Positions 1 through 10,476 of a stretch of 64,000 nt of DNA are shown here, one piece after another. The DNA comes from Acanthococcus lagerstroemiae (lineage: Eukaryota; Arthropoda; Insecta; Hemiptera; Eriococcidae), in NCBI GenBank assembly GCA_031841125.1, contig CM063111.1:57907535-57971534 (forward strand). Direction: 5' to 3'. The notes below the pieces were generated by a model. The model was not told the origin of the DNA. It did not search any database and was given only the letters and a program-made list of their open reading frames with translations. Position 1 is the stretch's first letter, and each line of letters starts with the position of its first letter. The position numbers and the translations under genes were made by a program.

Positions 1-2000
1 GAAAACCAACTAGGGGTGAAAGATAACATTGTGTTTTATAAATGTTCGTAGTCGGGATAGGGGAACCAGGGAAAGTTGGTTCTAACGCATATCTGTTCAT
101 AGATGACGAGAATAAAATTAGAAAAAAATAAAATAAAATCGTAAAACATGGGAAGCAGGGAAATTTACCTGCCCCATCCCCAATAGTGCAGTACGTTAAA
201 TGAAACTTCCTCCCTTCCATCAGATTTTAGCGAGGTAGATATTCACGAAACTCAGAATGAAACACAAGGAGGATAAAAAAAAAGGAAATAAATAGGAAAA
301 AATGAGATGATAAAAAGGGAACAATTTGCATTACGCACTGCCACCAGTCATGTCCCAGACTTTGGTGACCAATAAAAAAAAAGTAAAAAAAAAAGAAATA
401 CGAATGTTTTTCGACCCCGTATGGGGTCCCGATCCCCATACAAACGGAAATTCTAGAAAAAAGGAAGAAAAGGGCTGAGTAGGTTAAACTCCCATCCTAC
501 CAGCGAAAAGGAAAACTACCACACTGTGGCCCATTGGGGGGATGCGACGATCCAGGAAAGGAGTGAGGGACGATACCACATCACTATAAAAAGGGAGAAA
601 AAAAAAGGAAGCACACAGGGGTAGGTCCTCTTTCGATACCCGAAGCAAGGTTCGGGCCGAGAGGTAAATAAAATAAACATCACCGCCATCCCAGACCATG
701 AACCAGAGGCAGTGGCAACACTCCTTGTAAAAACAAAAGGAGGAATAAAAGGAAGGACAGGAGAAATAAAAATATAAAAAGGGGAAGAAAGGAAAGGGAC
801 AAACAATTAAGTGAATTTAACCTCTAAAAAAAAACACACCCTATTTATAACGCCCGGGGTGGAATCAAAACGGGCAGTAACCCCGAGCCAAAAAAAAAAA
901 AAAAAAAAAAAAAATAATAATAATAAAATGACGAATTTAAACTAACTCTGCACGTATCGGGAAAGGGGGGAAATCACCCTTTGAGGGAAACTGAAAAAGA
1001 GAAATCATTATTAGAATAAAAAATAAATAAAAACAGACATTACCACAGCAGATCCAATGTTGTTCGAAGATCAGGCCTGGTCGACGAATTCAGTTGTGGC
1101 TACTGAAAGAAAAAATAAGGCTGCCAATTTCAAGGAGTAGAACCACTCCCCTTGCCCCCGATCCACGAAAAATAGGAAAAGCATAACAAATTATTATAAA
1201 AGATTTGAAAAATGGTCTCCCTCCCCCACGGAGCTTCAAAAATTAATTGATAAGAAAAATTTTACAACATAAAAGAAATAAATGACCCCATAATTCGACA
1301 TTGAATAACGAAAATAATAATAATGACAACGTGAAAACTTGGAACCCATGGAAATTGTACAGAAAATTAAAAAAAAAATTAAAAAATAAAAAGAAGACAA
1401 AAAATCAATGGAAAACAAGCAAATTCGGCAGCATAGATGAAGAAAACCCCAATTCTTCAGACGATAATAGGCTGGTTGGTAGCGTGGTCAGGTCCCGGAG
1501 CGCACATTGACTTCGGGGGTGTGCGGCCCCCGTCCCATTATGAAATTACTCCATCATGGTCGGCGCTCGGTTAGGCCACCGAAAGATCGATCATCTCGCG
1601 ACAAAAAATGATGCCCGCACAGGGGCAAATAATTACGCAACGGCAAACCGACACGCCACTTGGGCCGAAAAGTTTCTAATTATAGTAAAATTTTCGTGCA
1701 ATGTTACTAGTAGCCGACTTCGGCAATACAATCGACCGCGAGGATTCAAGAAACCAAAGAAATCGTGGTACGAACGTTAGTTACAAAATTTTCACAACAT
1801 TTCTCCCGACTTGGAGAAGCACACCCGACCGAGATCACGCTCGAGGTCTTCCATTAGATCCCGTCGATCCTCCAGCTCTCGGCTTCGACTTTACTTTAAC
1901 GTCTCGCGACTCCCGACTGTAGACGACTCACGACTCGCGACTGCCTTCATCGAACCTCTAATCACCATCTCTAACATCGATCTCGCTCTCCAAAACTTAC
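1..2000. other. Intergenic A-rich DNA, no gene seen
   Basis: The first 1.5 kb on the plus strand is purine/A-rich with many poly-A runs (for example about 892-914). Its open frames are the reverse complement of these runs and look like low-complexity artefacts rich in F, I, S and L. From about 1480 to 2000 the composition becomes more balanced with many CG dinucleotides, but no domain, splice pattern or repeat that I recognise appears. Confidence 0.6.
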
Positions 2001-2366
2001 GTGGAAAACTTCCATTCCTTCTCCAGAGCTCTTGAAGAGGGATTGATGGTAAGAGCGAAACCAGTCCAGTGGATTGGATGGCACAAGAGGGTGGATGTAA
2101 ATTTTGAAAATAAAGCGAGGAGATTGGCTGGAAGAACACAAAGTGGTTCACGACAATTCTTGGGAGGCTGTTGCACTCTGGAAGAGGTCAAGGCTGTCAG
2201 GATGATTAATTTGGAGGATGAGAACATGTGGAAGAATAGGTACATAGATATTCCAGAAATCAGAAAAGAAATAAATAATGCTTGTGCAAAACAATCGCTG
2301 GACGGGCTCTTCGAAAGACGAATAGGCAGTCGACAAACGCGACCAAATACAAAAGCGCCAGACTAA
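2001..2366 (+). other. Uncharacterised open frame, 121 codons
   Basis: This ATG-initiated frame is charged (many K, R, E) and is the only open frame near here whose composition resembles a folded protein rather than low-complexity sequence. I recognise no domain. The surrounding sequence up to 2.7 kb has the style of degraded LINE 3' sequence (lysine/arginine-rich, scattered stops), so it may be a retroelement remnant. No promoter, splice site or polyadenylation context supports it as a host gene. Confidence 0.2.
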
Positions 2367-3010
2367 ATAAAGAAAAAAAGAATAGGGAGTGCGCACTTTG
2401 TTCCAGGACCTGACCCACGCTTCAAGGTGACACCAAAAATGGAAAACTATAATAAACCTAAGAAATAGTAAGAAAGCTATCGCTGAACAATGTTAATTTT
2501 CGTGATATTCGGAATCTGCAGAACTATAATAGTACAGGTAGAGTAAGGGATGGAAAACAATGAAAAAGGACGAAAAAGACAGATCATTAGTCAGACTATA
2601 ATAAATAAGTGTACAATAGGCGGAAATTCGGAGAAGTGAACTTCAAAAGATGTATGACTGAATGGAGAGATCAAGAAAACTGGGTGTACAATGACAGGAA
2701 TTCAAAGAAGTAAAATGGAGAATAAGAGAAAAAAAATTTTTGTTCTTCGATCGCCGAAAAATCACGCTACACACTTTTTCATAAAACTCGACCGTTATTG
2801 AGATAAACGCAAAACCTTGTTAGGGCTCCCAACGTTTACATTGATTTCACGACAGTCAAACGCTGCCAGCGCTGCTATCGGGATAAATTATCGTAACATA
2901 CGAAGTTTAACATTGGTTAAATGGAGAGTCGAACGACTTGGTGTATCTATATGACTTTGCTGCAAACTGTTAACTATAGAGCCGACTAGAGCATCTATAA
3001 AAAGGAACCA

Positions 3011-3139
3011 AGTATGCGCATACGCCATATTGTTTGCAAAAGCGCCCGTTGATGCCGAATCCGACTATATGGAGCGTACCATGCAGTCAATTCGGCATCA
3101 ACAAGCGCTTTTGCAAACAATATGGCGTATGCGCATACT
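3011..3139. repeat. 129-bp palindrome (hairpin element, copy A)
   Basis: The outer arms 3011-3045 and 3105-3139 are perfect 35-bp reverse complements. The inner arms 3048-3060 and 3090-3102 (gttgatgccgaat / attcggcatcaac) are also perfect. The central loop is about 29 bases. A second element of exactly the same length and with a related core lies at 7928-8056. The structure could be a hairpin-forming transposable unit, a cruciform, or DNA encoding a structured RNA. No poly(A) tail or terminator marks a transcript. Confidence 0.9.
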
Positions 3140-3730
3140 CCCTTTTTATATGTGCTTTACTGATGACCACTTCTAAGGAATGCTCGTTCACTATGGAGGA
3201 AATTCATGTGTATAAGTCTGGAGAAATGACACTTAGAACTTAGATATACAGAAGCGAGAGATTCTTTTCCCTTAACATTTCTTACGCACATGAATCTGCA
3301 GGTCTGCAGCTTTCAGTCAATATTATTATTGAAATTACTTATCATTAAATTGTAGTGGTCAACATTTCCTTAGTAGTGGACAGATTATTCTCCCCTGCCC
3401 CCTCAAGAGTTTCCATATTGGATAAACATCAGATGGAGAAAAACTTTCAAAAATGGCACAGTACAAATCCCAAATTGTCCGCTACAAAATTTGGTATATT
3501 TGGCGAATTACCTATACATACTTGATTTGGGACAACTACGACCGTTGGAGGTCGCTAAAACTGGTTTTGTTATGTTGTTACATACTTCCTTGAAAAGTAG
3601 TGTTCACCCATAACGTCCCTTTCTTCGGGCATGGTCGCTAAAAAAGTCACCGAGACATGCAAGATTGAACTAAAGATTGAAAATTGCAAAATTGCAACTC
3701 GAGTACTATATTACATGAGGAATCCTTATT

Positions 3731-3884
3731 CAGTGGCGTAGCTAGAGGTTTCCCAAAGGGAGGCACAATAAGATTTCCAAGGGGGAAAAAGTCGAAAATT
3801 GCGGTTTTTTTTTTAAATCGCCGATATTAAAGGACTAAATGAAAATATTGGGGGGAGCACGTGCCCCCCGACGCTACGCCACTG
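3731..3884. mobile_element. hAT-like MITE, 154 bp
   Basis: Terminal inverted repeats CAGTGGCGTAGC and GCTACGCCACTG bound the element. The flanking 8-mers tccttatt and tcctattt match at six of eight positions, as expected of an aged hAT-type 8-bp target duplication. There is no coding capacity. A relative of about the same size lies at 37361-37515. Confidence 0.75.
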
Positions 3885-4297
3885 TCCTATTTATCTATTT
3901 TTTAAAAGGATTACACAAAAATTATAAAAGTTCAAATTGAAAAAACTAAAAAAAAAAAAATTGTTCCTTAAAAGTAAAGGTAACAAGTGGAAAGTCAGTT
4001 GTAAATTTCCAAAAATCTTGTAAATTTTGGTTTTGAAATCTCTCAACTCGTGTTTTTCCACAACTAGCTAAATCATTTTCCAATATCCTCCTTTTTTTTT
4101 AATGTGCGGGAGCGTTTAAATGATACTCTCCTAGTTTTTTAAGGAGATGCAAAGTACACCCTTGTAACCCCCCCCTTCCCCTCACTGTTCTGACACCACT
4201 GGCTTTGGGAAATATGAATACCCAACTAGTTAAAAAGGAGGGTGGCAGTAGGATTTAGAGGTTTAAACCCCTAACCATACCTAATTAAAATTAACTT

Positions 4298-4483
4298 GGT
4301 GATCAGTACTGAACAAAGATGGTACTGTAATGACGTTGTTTTAAAGTCCATTCTGGAACTGGAACCAGACGATTTGAGATGAAAGTTTTCAACAGAGTAC
4401 GATTAATATCGATGCATCTGGTTCCAGTTCCAAAATTAAAAGTGACATAATGTCGTCCATATTTGTTCCGCATATTGATCACC
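4298..4483. mobile_element. Foldback MITE, about 186 bp
   Basis: The two halves are imperfect reverse complements along most of their length, starting GGTGATCA and ending GATCACC, with the best matching arms near the centre (ctggaactggaacc / ggttccagttcc). There is no open frame. The superfamily is not clear from the ends. Confidence 0.7.
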
Positions 4484-5410
4484 TACCGCATCAGAATTAG
4501 GATTACTATACATAAAAAATTAGTCCACTGTCATCTCTTATTATTTTTTCTTTAACTTAGGTACTAAGTACCCGAATTTCCTCTCAGTGTGAAATATTTA
4601 CGCGTAGGAAAGTTGACTTTGGCTTCTGCGGTTGTAAACAAGATCAAAATGTAGTGTAGAAGATAGAGTGTTCGAGTTATGGTTCGGATGATATTCTGTT
4701 GATTCTTACTTGTTATTTTCACATAGAAAATTAAAATTGTGCTGATGTGATAACAAGCTTTACCCTTATTAGAGCAAAATAGTGCTATATAAAATACATA
4801 CATTTTATTAAAATTAGCAGAATAGGGAGAAGAAGTTTTCAATAGTCTATCACTCCTGTGTTACAAAATCGTGACGTCATGTTATATAAAGCTGATATTT
4901 TGCCAGCATCAACATGTAGTGTTGCACACGATAGAACGTGAAATTTCATTTTCAATGATACCAATAACTCCCCCCCCCCCAAATGTATACGTACAGCACT
5001 ACTTTGCAGTAAGGTGTCGTATCTGAAAATTCATCTGTGTTCTAATAATAATTGCAAGTTATTATGATTTTCGTTTTGGCTTCACTGATATAGTACTCAA
5101 ATAAGTCTACCAGATGGCGCTGATAGGGCTCTCCTGTACTCATACCAAAAGCTTCTATTCTCTACACTCAAAGTCGTTGGCTAACATGAAGTATTTACAT
5201 ATTTAGTACTAAAAATGCTCTAAGTAAAGTACCTATTGCCAACATCATCCAGTACAGTGGAAATTGCGCGGAATTATTTTTTCACTTGACTGCGAAAACA
5301 CTAAAAATTTGCAAGTAAACTTCCCACGCGCAAATAGCAATAAGAATCAACAAGACGATCAACCATGGCTCGAGAGTTATGAGAAAGAGGAACTAGAAAT
5401 ATTTACTTAC
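4484..5410. other. Non-coding; the right part is OR copy 1 intron 1
   Basis: Up to about 5020 I see no gene or repeat. From about 5025 to 5410 the sequence resembles the region just 3' of exon 1 in the other OR copies (for example the attcatctg-gttctaa stretch also found near 20510 and 31125), so it is a remnant of OR intron 1. The homology stops near 5025, which marks the truncation end of this duplicated unit. Confidence 0.5.
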
Positions 5411-6175
5411 TTCTTCAAGTACTGGTGTTGCTTTGCAATAAGTTTAAACTCCTCCTTAAACACGTGAAAAACTTTTGATTCGAACTCCTGTCCGTCATTC
5501 TTGTTTACACAGCACATTCTCACATTGAAGATAGTATCACTTATCAGGTCGTGAAAGCGCGCGGAAAGATTTAAATACGCATTGTAGAATTCTTGACCGA
5601 CCATTATGTTGAATAATACGACACTGGCGTTTAGAAAAAATCCCGAAATCGTCAGCGCAGTTGTAGAACAATACACGAGCACGAACAATGTGTACGAATG
5701 TATCTGGTTTGCAAATGGCATATACAATAAGAACAAATCCGGATTGTCGGAGGGAATTTTGATCGCAGAACAAAATGGCATAAACCAAACCAAAAGATAA
5801 GATTACAGCAGACAGTATCACTGAATACAAAAGCAATTTTTTTCCTTCAGCGATAGTGTTGTATTTTTGCCTGGTGTTGGTTGTGCACCGGTTCGACATC
5901 TGACTAAAATCGAACTCGTCGTCAATGCGTTGTAAAATGGTCCTCAGTTCTTCGCGATACAGGTAGGTAACATAAGGCACGAAAACGTGGCTGTACAAAA
6001 ATGAAACGCACGCGCCCAATATGTACATCATATCAGTAATATTCACATTATCTGTGGTCACTATGTATCCGAACAGTGAAATGATGTGGACGTATAGTAA
6101 TAAATTTACACTCATTATTCTGTATACAAGCCTTAATCCATTTCTGACCATATCCACGCTTATGAAGCCTTCCAT
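5411..6175 (-). pseudogene. Odorant receptor exon 1 fragment (OR copy 1)
   Basis: This is the 7tm_6 odorant receptor N-terminal exon, paralogous to exon 1 of the intact genes to the right. Reading starts at the conserved MEGF methionine (6175) and ends at a perfect GTAAGT donor (5405-5410). It would code for TM1-TM4 and the start of the loop before TM5. Near 5750 one extra base compared with all other copies shifts the frame after the CDQNSL motif; the remaining codons continue in another frame and stay open to the donor. Exons 2-4, which lie 0.7-5 kb downstream in the sister copies, are not found in the 5.4 kb left of it. It is therefore a truncated pseudogene, unless the extra base is a sequencing error and distant exons exist. 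A plus-strand foldback and hAT complex begins directly upstream of the exon. Confidence 0.85.
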
Positions 6176-6249
6176 TGTTGAATATGCTAAACGCAATACT
6201 ACAGTGCTGGCTTTGCGGCATTGGATTCTAGAAAAATAAATGAAAACCC

Positions 6250-6365
6250 GTAAGAAATGGGCGCGTTTTTCAGTGACGTCACACAGTGAGTTACTGTTAG
6301 CAAAAATACTTGTCTTCTGGCCAACGAACGTATTGACTCCCATAAGATAAACACACGGAGCAAAA
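6250..6365. repeat. Left arm of a long inverted repeat abutting OR copy 1
   Basis: This stretch is the imperfect reverse complement of about 8190-8338 (shared blocks include gttagcaaaaata and gtattgactcc). The two arms enclose about 1.8 kb holding the hAT element and the second palindrome. The open frame that seems to extend OR copy 1 by 65 residues upstream of its MEGF start is translated from this repeat and is not receptor sequence. Confidence 0.75.
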
Positions 6366-6369
6366 ATCA

Positions 6370-6508
6370 TTATATGTTACTACCTGAGAATAAGAAATTT
6401 GTTAGAAACCAGAAGTTTATTAGCAAATGCTAAGAACCTTCTGGATTAAAAATATATACCTTTGGTTTCTAACACATTTCTTATTCTCAGATAGTAATAA
6501 CATAATGT
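6370..6508. repeat. Short inverted repeat with about 45-bp arms
   Basis: Positions about 6370-6415 (containing gagaataagaaatttgtt) are reverse-complementary to about 6461-6508 (aacacatttcttattctc). It lies between the long inverted repeat arm and the hAT element. There is no coding potential. Confidence 0.7.
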
Positions 6509-7104
6509 TGCAGTGAGCCGCCAGCAGCTCACCTCTCCTTTCTCTACATGCCTCCCAACCAGTGGCGTGCATTCCAGGCAAGCAAGGTAAGCGCTGCTTA
6601 CCCTGAAAATTCCCGAGAAAATAAGTTTTCATGTACAATATCAACTTCAGCTTGTAACAAATAAAAGATAATGAAACATTGAGCAAAACAGCGACTGTAT
6701 TGACGCTTACAACGTTCACATTTAAGTATTCGTATATAATAAATTAACGGAAGATAAGCTGAAACAGAAGTGTATACTGTTCAGTGTTTGGCAATCCTTG
6801 TACATGTATATTTGTATAGGCCAGCAAGTTATGCTTTATTTTCATACTGCACGTAACACTGCACGCTTTACGCTCTGCCCCTGTGTTAATTACTAACACA
6901 AAAATACAATAGCATGTTCAACGAGGCGAAACCTGTGCGTTTGGTTGCATTCTAGAAGCGCTTTGAGTCAGGCTTACCTCGGCTTAGCTACACACAAACG
7001 TCGAAGTTGACAGTGAAACGTGATTATGTTCTTCTACTAGTCAACGCGTTCTGTTTGAATGCTCCGTTTTTCTTCCCCCCCCCCCCCAACACAAAATGCG
7101 CATT

Positions 7105-7357
7105 TGAGATCTTATTGAAAAACCGGTTTTGCGACTTACTCTTAATGAACAATTAAAAATTATTAATGGTGGTAATCCTAAACCAGAATTACAATTTTTT
7201 AAAACTGAGCAAAAGAGAGGTGGTTCGAAGTTTTACTAGACATTTCCACATATTGCAGTATGAAAACATTTCATGGTTAACCCGTTGGGAAGATGGTGGA
7301 AAACTGTTTTGTTGGCCATGTCTATTATTTGTCACAGGAAAGAATAAATGCATATGA
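7105..7357 (+). pseudogene. hAT/ZMYM-like transposase fragment (TTF zinc finger)
   Basis: The frame ending at 7357 reads RHFHILQYENISWLTRWEDG followed by KLFCWPCLLF. This is the W-L-x-G/W...lFCxxCLLF pattern of TTF-type zinc fingers at the N-terminus of ZMYM1/DUF4371-type hAT transposases. The preceding residues (EKPVLRLTLNEQLKIINGG and onward) are in a different frame, so there is a frameshift around 7205-7215. The DDE catalytic domain is absent. Its position inside a TIR/TSD-bounded hAT element supports the assignment. Confidence 0.7.
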
Positions 7358-7461
7358 AATGACCTTACACAGGGATACAACAACTTGAATAATTTGATCA
7401 ATGCCCTTTTGTAGTAGCAGGTTTCATATTTTTATTCTGATTTTTACTTCACTTCTATGCT

Positions 7462-7690
7462 CAGGGATGTAGAAATGGGGGGGGGCAACTCACCCTCCTG
7501 AAGGAATTTTTCGCTCAGCAGTGGGAAAATTTACCATTTCAGTCAGGTAGAGTTGGAAAAATCCAACAAGTCAAAACGTATTTTTTTTTTTTTTAGTTTT
7601 AATACGTGGGAATTGAGTTGAGAAGTTGGGACTTTCACAGTTTTTGCCCCCTCCCCCTCCTCCTAGGAAAAACTCTCCGGTACGTACCTG
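7462..7690. mobile_element. MITE nested in the hAT element, exact TSD
   Basis: This is a 229-bp element with ends CAGGGATGTAG and ccggtacgtacctg, flanked on both sides by the exact 8-mer TCTATGCT (7454-7461, 7691-7698). It belongs to the family with the GGACGTACCG-like ends also seen at 24700-24822, 34323-34530, 57827-58197 and 60587-60852. It contains homopolymer G and T tracts and no coding sequence. It inserted after the host hAT element. Confidence 0.9.
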
Positions 7691-7757
7691 TCTATGCTTA
7701 TCGCTTACCTCCTAGAAAAACTCACCGCATGCCACTGCTCCCAACAACCTTCTATTA

Positions 7758-8190
7758 AATCACAAATGACCACAAATGATTGTTTACACATCCACATAAT
7801 ACTCGTAGAAGCAAATTAGCTGTTCACGTGTTCACCCACAAAAATGTAACAGCAAACTCGATACGTTGCAGCCAGCAGCTCACCTCTCCTTTCTCTACAT
7901 GTCTACATGCCTCCCAACAACCTTATGAGTACTCGCACACGCCATTCTGGAGCCCATTGTACCCGTCAATGCCGAACTGACTACGCGGTACGCTCCGCAT
8001 AGTCGGATTCGGCATCCACGGGCATGATGGGCTCCAAAATGGCATATGCGAGTACTTGTGTTTATAGGGCTCTCAGTAAATCACAGATGACCACAGATGA
8101 TTGTTTACACATCCACATAATAGAAGCCAGCGAGCTTCCTCTGTTCACTCACAAGTGTAACAGCGGACTCGATACCTCAACTCACAATGA
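7758..8190. repeat. Direct repeats flanking a palindrome
   Basis: About 7758-7870 and 8078-8180 are direct repeats of each other (shared blocks include gattgtttacacatccac and cataata). The 129-bp palindrome copy B lies between them. The right end of this block merges into the right arm of the long inverted repeat (8190-8338). Confidence 0.7.
7928..8056. repeat. 129-bp palindrome (hairpin element, copy B)
   Basis: The ends agtactcgca and tgcgagtact, and most of the arms between, are reverse-complementary, giving a hairpin of the same total length as 3011-3139. In reverse complement the core aligns with copy A (gatgccgaatccgactat, then ggagcgtacc). The distal stem differs in sequence from copy A but remains paired within itself. 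Confidence 0.85.
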
Positions 8191-8338
8191 ACTTTGCTCT
8201 GTGTATTTTTCTTATCGGAGTCAATACGTCTGTTGGCCAAAAGACGGGTATTTTTGCTAACAGTAGGTAACTCATTCTGTGACATCACGGGAAGCGTGAT
8301 AAGCGCGTTTGTGACGTTAAAGAAAAAACGCCCATTAT
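8190..8338. repeat. Right arm of the long inverted repeat
   Basis: This is reverse-complementary to about 6250-6365. Compared with the left arm it has an extra stretch of about 30 bp near 8290-8320. Nothing coding is seen. Confidence 0.7.
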
Positions 8339-8689
8339 AATAATAGAGGTATCAAGTATCTACAGCAGATATCAGACATACTCTCTTCAACATATTTACT
8401 TTAATATGCTCTCCCTCTCTCTCTCATTCTAAGTATAGTACATAGTTGTGGTTTAGGAACAAGATAGGTAATTAGGTTAGCTGTACAAGAGATCACCAAA
8501 GTAACCATTAATGTGAAATTCAACAATTTTTTGAAAAATAGAATTAGGTATTATAAAATAAAAATAATTAACAGAAAGAATTAAGAAAAAAAAAGCACAA
8601 ATAGAGAAGAACTAAACAGATATTATGCAAACCATTTCCTACAAACAATAAGTACAAGAAATTCGAAAGGAAAGTCTAGAAAAAATAAA

Positions 8690-9810
8690 AGGAAAAGAAA
8701 ACGCATGGTGAAATGATGAACTAAATACATATAAAAGTAACAATTAAAAACTTACTAAACTGAAATACAAATACAAAAAAAAAAAAAGTAAACAGGCTCA
8801 CCTACAGCTACTGGAAGAAACGTTGAAACTTACAAAGAGGGAATATAAAAAGAAATCTTTAACACTAAAAACAAAACTTCGATGAATCTTGTCTTTCATT
8901 TAGAGGTCTGGGGAAAGTCATATAAAATAGTGATGGAAAGATATAAAAAGTTTGTGTTTCCCCTACTAAAAACCAATGACAGAATTAGGGATGATAATTG
9001 ATCAGAACATGAACTTTAACAAGCACATTATATACATAATAAATAAGATTAAAAAATAGTGCAAAATAAAACAATAAAATAATAGCACTGTACTATCACA
9101 GATATGGATATGATACTGAAAAAAGAGAAATTTTATACAGCGCCCTATTTTGATCAATTACAGAATACGGATCCTCAATTTATTTTGAAATAATAAGTAA
9201 ATCAGACATTAAGAAACTAATAAGCAATAACCTTACAAAAACTCATATTAATAAATGTCATACTGGGATACTGAACGATCTCCTACACAGCAGTCCACAC
9301 AGTAGCTGGAATATTCCCAGTCGAACTTCAATTAAGCCAGACAAACCAAATTAAAGAAGTAAAATCAGAATATAAAGGTGGTGGAATAAACAAAAAACTC
9401 AAAATAAAAAAATTAAAAAAATGAAGCAAGAGACGATTCAAAATTGGCAAAAATCATACTAGGAAAAAACAGGAAGAAGAACAGAACTAATCCCAGATAT
9501 CAAAATCAGAATGAAAAACGAAAATTTTAAATCAGATATTACTACCTACACAATATCTAACTGGCCGTGGAAATTTTGCCAACTACTTCTACAAAAGTTT
9601 AAAATAGTTAAAGATGGTACATGCAGGGAATGCTGCGAAGAGGAAGACAGTACAGTAGAAAACTATAAAAATTTAAAAAAAACTGTAATATCTATCATCG
9701 AGTTGGAGAAGGACATTGTGAAAAAAGAAAATTTTCTCAAAATAAAAAAGTATGTAAAAATAATTCTGAAAGCCAAAAATAGAATTGACTATGGGAAAGA
9801 AGCGTAAATT
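8690..9810 (+). pseudogene. R1-like LINE relic, A-rich, RT C-terminal half
   Basis: Scattered frames recall an R1-like non-LTR polymerase. A WWNDEL-like block (about 8700) and VWGKSYK (about 8910) match the linker before the RT. LGMIIDQNMNFNKHI (about 8985) matches the conserved post-RT YLG-x-x-iD motif. TVAGIFPVELQLSQTNQI (about 9300) matches the thumb region. The last open frame (9511-9807) carries TCRECCEEEDSTVEN, a decayed C-terminal Cys/His motif. Most of the RT palm, with its A and FADD motifs, is missing, and stops are frequent. It is long dead and strongly A-enriched. Confidence 0.6.
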
Positions 9811-10384
9811 ATTATGTGTAGCGTAGCGTTTCAGATGTGCCTATTCGTCTGAGTAACTATAAGTAACAAGGACTCGCCAGCACTTCCATAAGACAATAAA
9901 CAAGATGTAAAAATCCCATGGAAGTGCGCAATTTGTAGGTTAAAAAAATCAATAAATAATTTAAAAAAAAATACTATTGATACTACTTATTTATTTATGT
10001 AAACAGAACTACCTACAAATATTACATTCTCAAGATCTCCTTGACTCTTCCTCTCCCTTGCCGATTACGGCGGCTATGGCTATATGTGTATGTCCCCTTG
10101 AACATACTGTATTCCGATGCTGGTTTGAAAAAGAAACTTGCTATGTGTACTCTTTATCAATTTTTTAATTTTGGTATTATTATGTTCATCTTCGTTTAAA
10201 TTTCTAGCATCGATTGGTAGAATTAGAGAGAGAATTCAACAAAATTACTAAAGAGTTTAGAACAGTTTTCCATCACTCAAACATAATCGTTTCAAACACT
10301 ATAGATCGGTATTTTACATCTCTTGAAAATGTTGTATTTCGGCATGCAATAGGTTTCTCTTAGGCTACCAATGATTTGTGTTAC
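9811..10384. other. Non-coding, no feature seen
   Basis: AT-rich sequence with no repeat or domain that I recognise. The right end belongs to the duplicated block that also occurs left of 24925 and 34630. Confidence 0.4.
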
Positions 10385-10476
10385 CTTAAAAATTTCAGTT
10401 GATGTTTCAAAATGTTCTGCTCCAACTTTTGCCGCAGGTTCGAGTTTTCCTTACCAGCAGCTTCAGCAGTTTCCAT
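10385..10476 (-). pseudogene. Exon-like relic with OR-type motif (unit 1)
   Basis: Read on the minus strand this is ATG-initiated (10476) and ends at a GTAACA donor (10384). It codes for a 30-residue charged helix ending NILKHQLKFLR. The equivalents at 24925-25016 (FILKHHQKILR) and 34630-34720 share exon ends and reading pattern. In insect ORs a segment just before TM5 typically carries an H-Q-x-I/L-L motif, and the intact genes here have VVVRQ(Y/H)LYLKK at that place. I infer an exon of a second OR lineage. No partner exons with transmembrane segments were found, so the assignment is tentative. Confidence 0.4.

Larger units (their letters stand above)
6560..7737 (+). mobile_element. hAT-type element, 1178 bp, with exact 8-bp TSD
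   Basis: The element begins CAGTGGCGTGC and ends GCATGCCACTG, and both sides carry the identical 8-mer CTCCCAAC (6552-6559 and 7738-7745). A related uninterrupted site, tctctacatg followed by cctcccaacaacctt, occurs at about 7900-7925, giving an empty-site comparison. Inside are a broken transposase N-terminal zinc-finger region (about 7105-7357) and a nested MITE (7462-7690). It is internally deleted and cannot encode a full transposase. Confidence 0.9.

Noticed and set aside
6176..6370. 65-codon N-terminal extension of OR copy 1
   Set aside because: The extension is translated from the inverted-repeat arm that abuts the exon, has no counterpart in the other copies and lies upstream of a splice-like acceptor.
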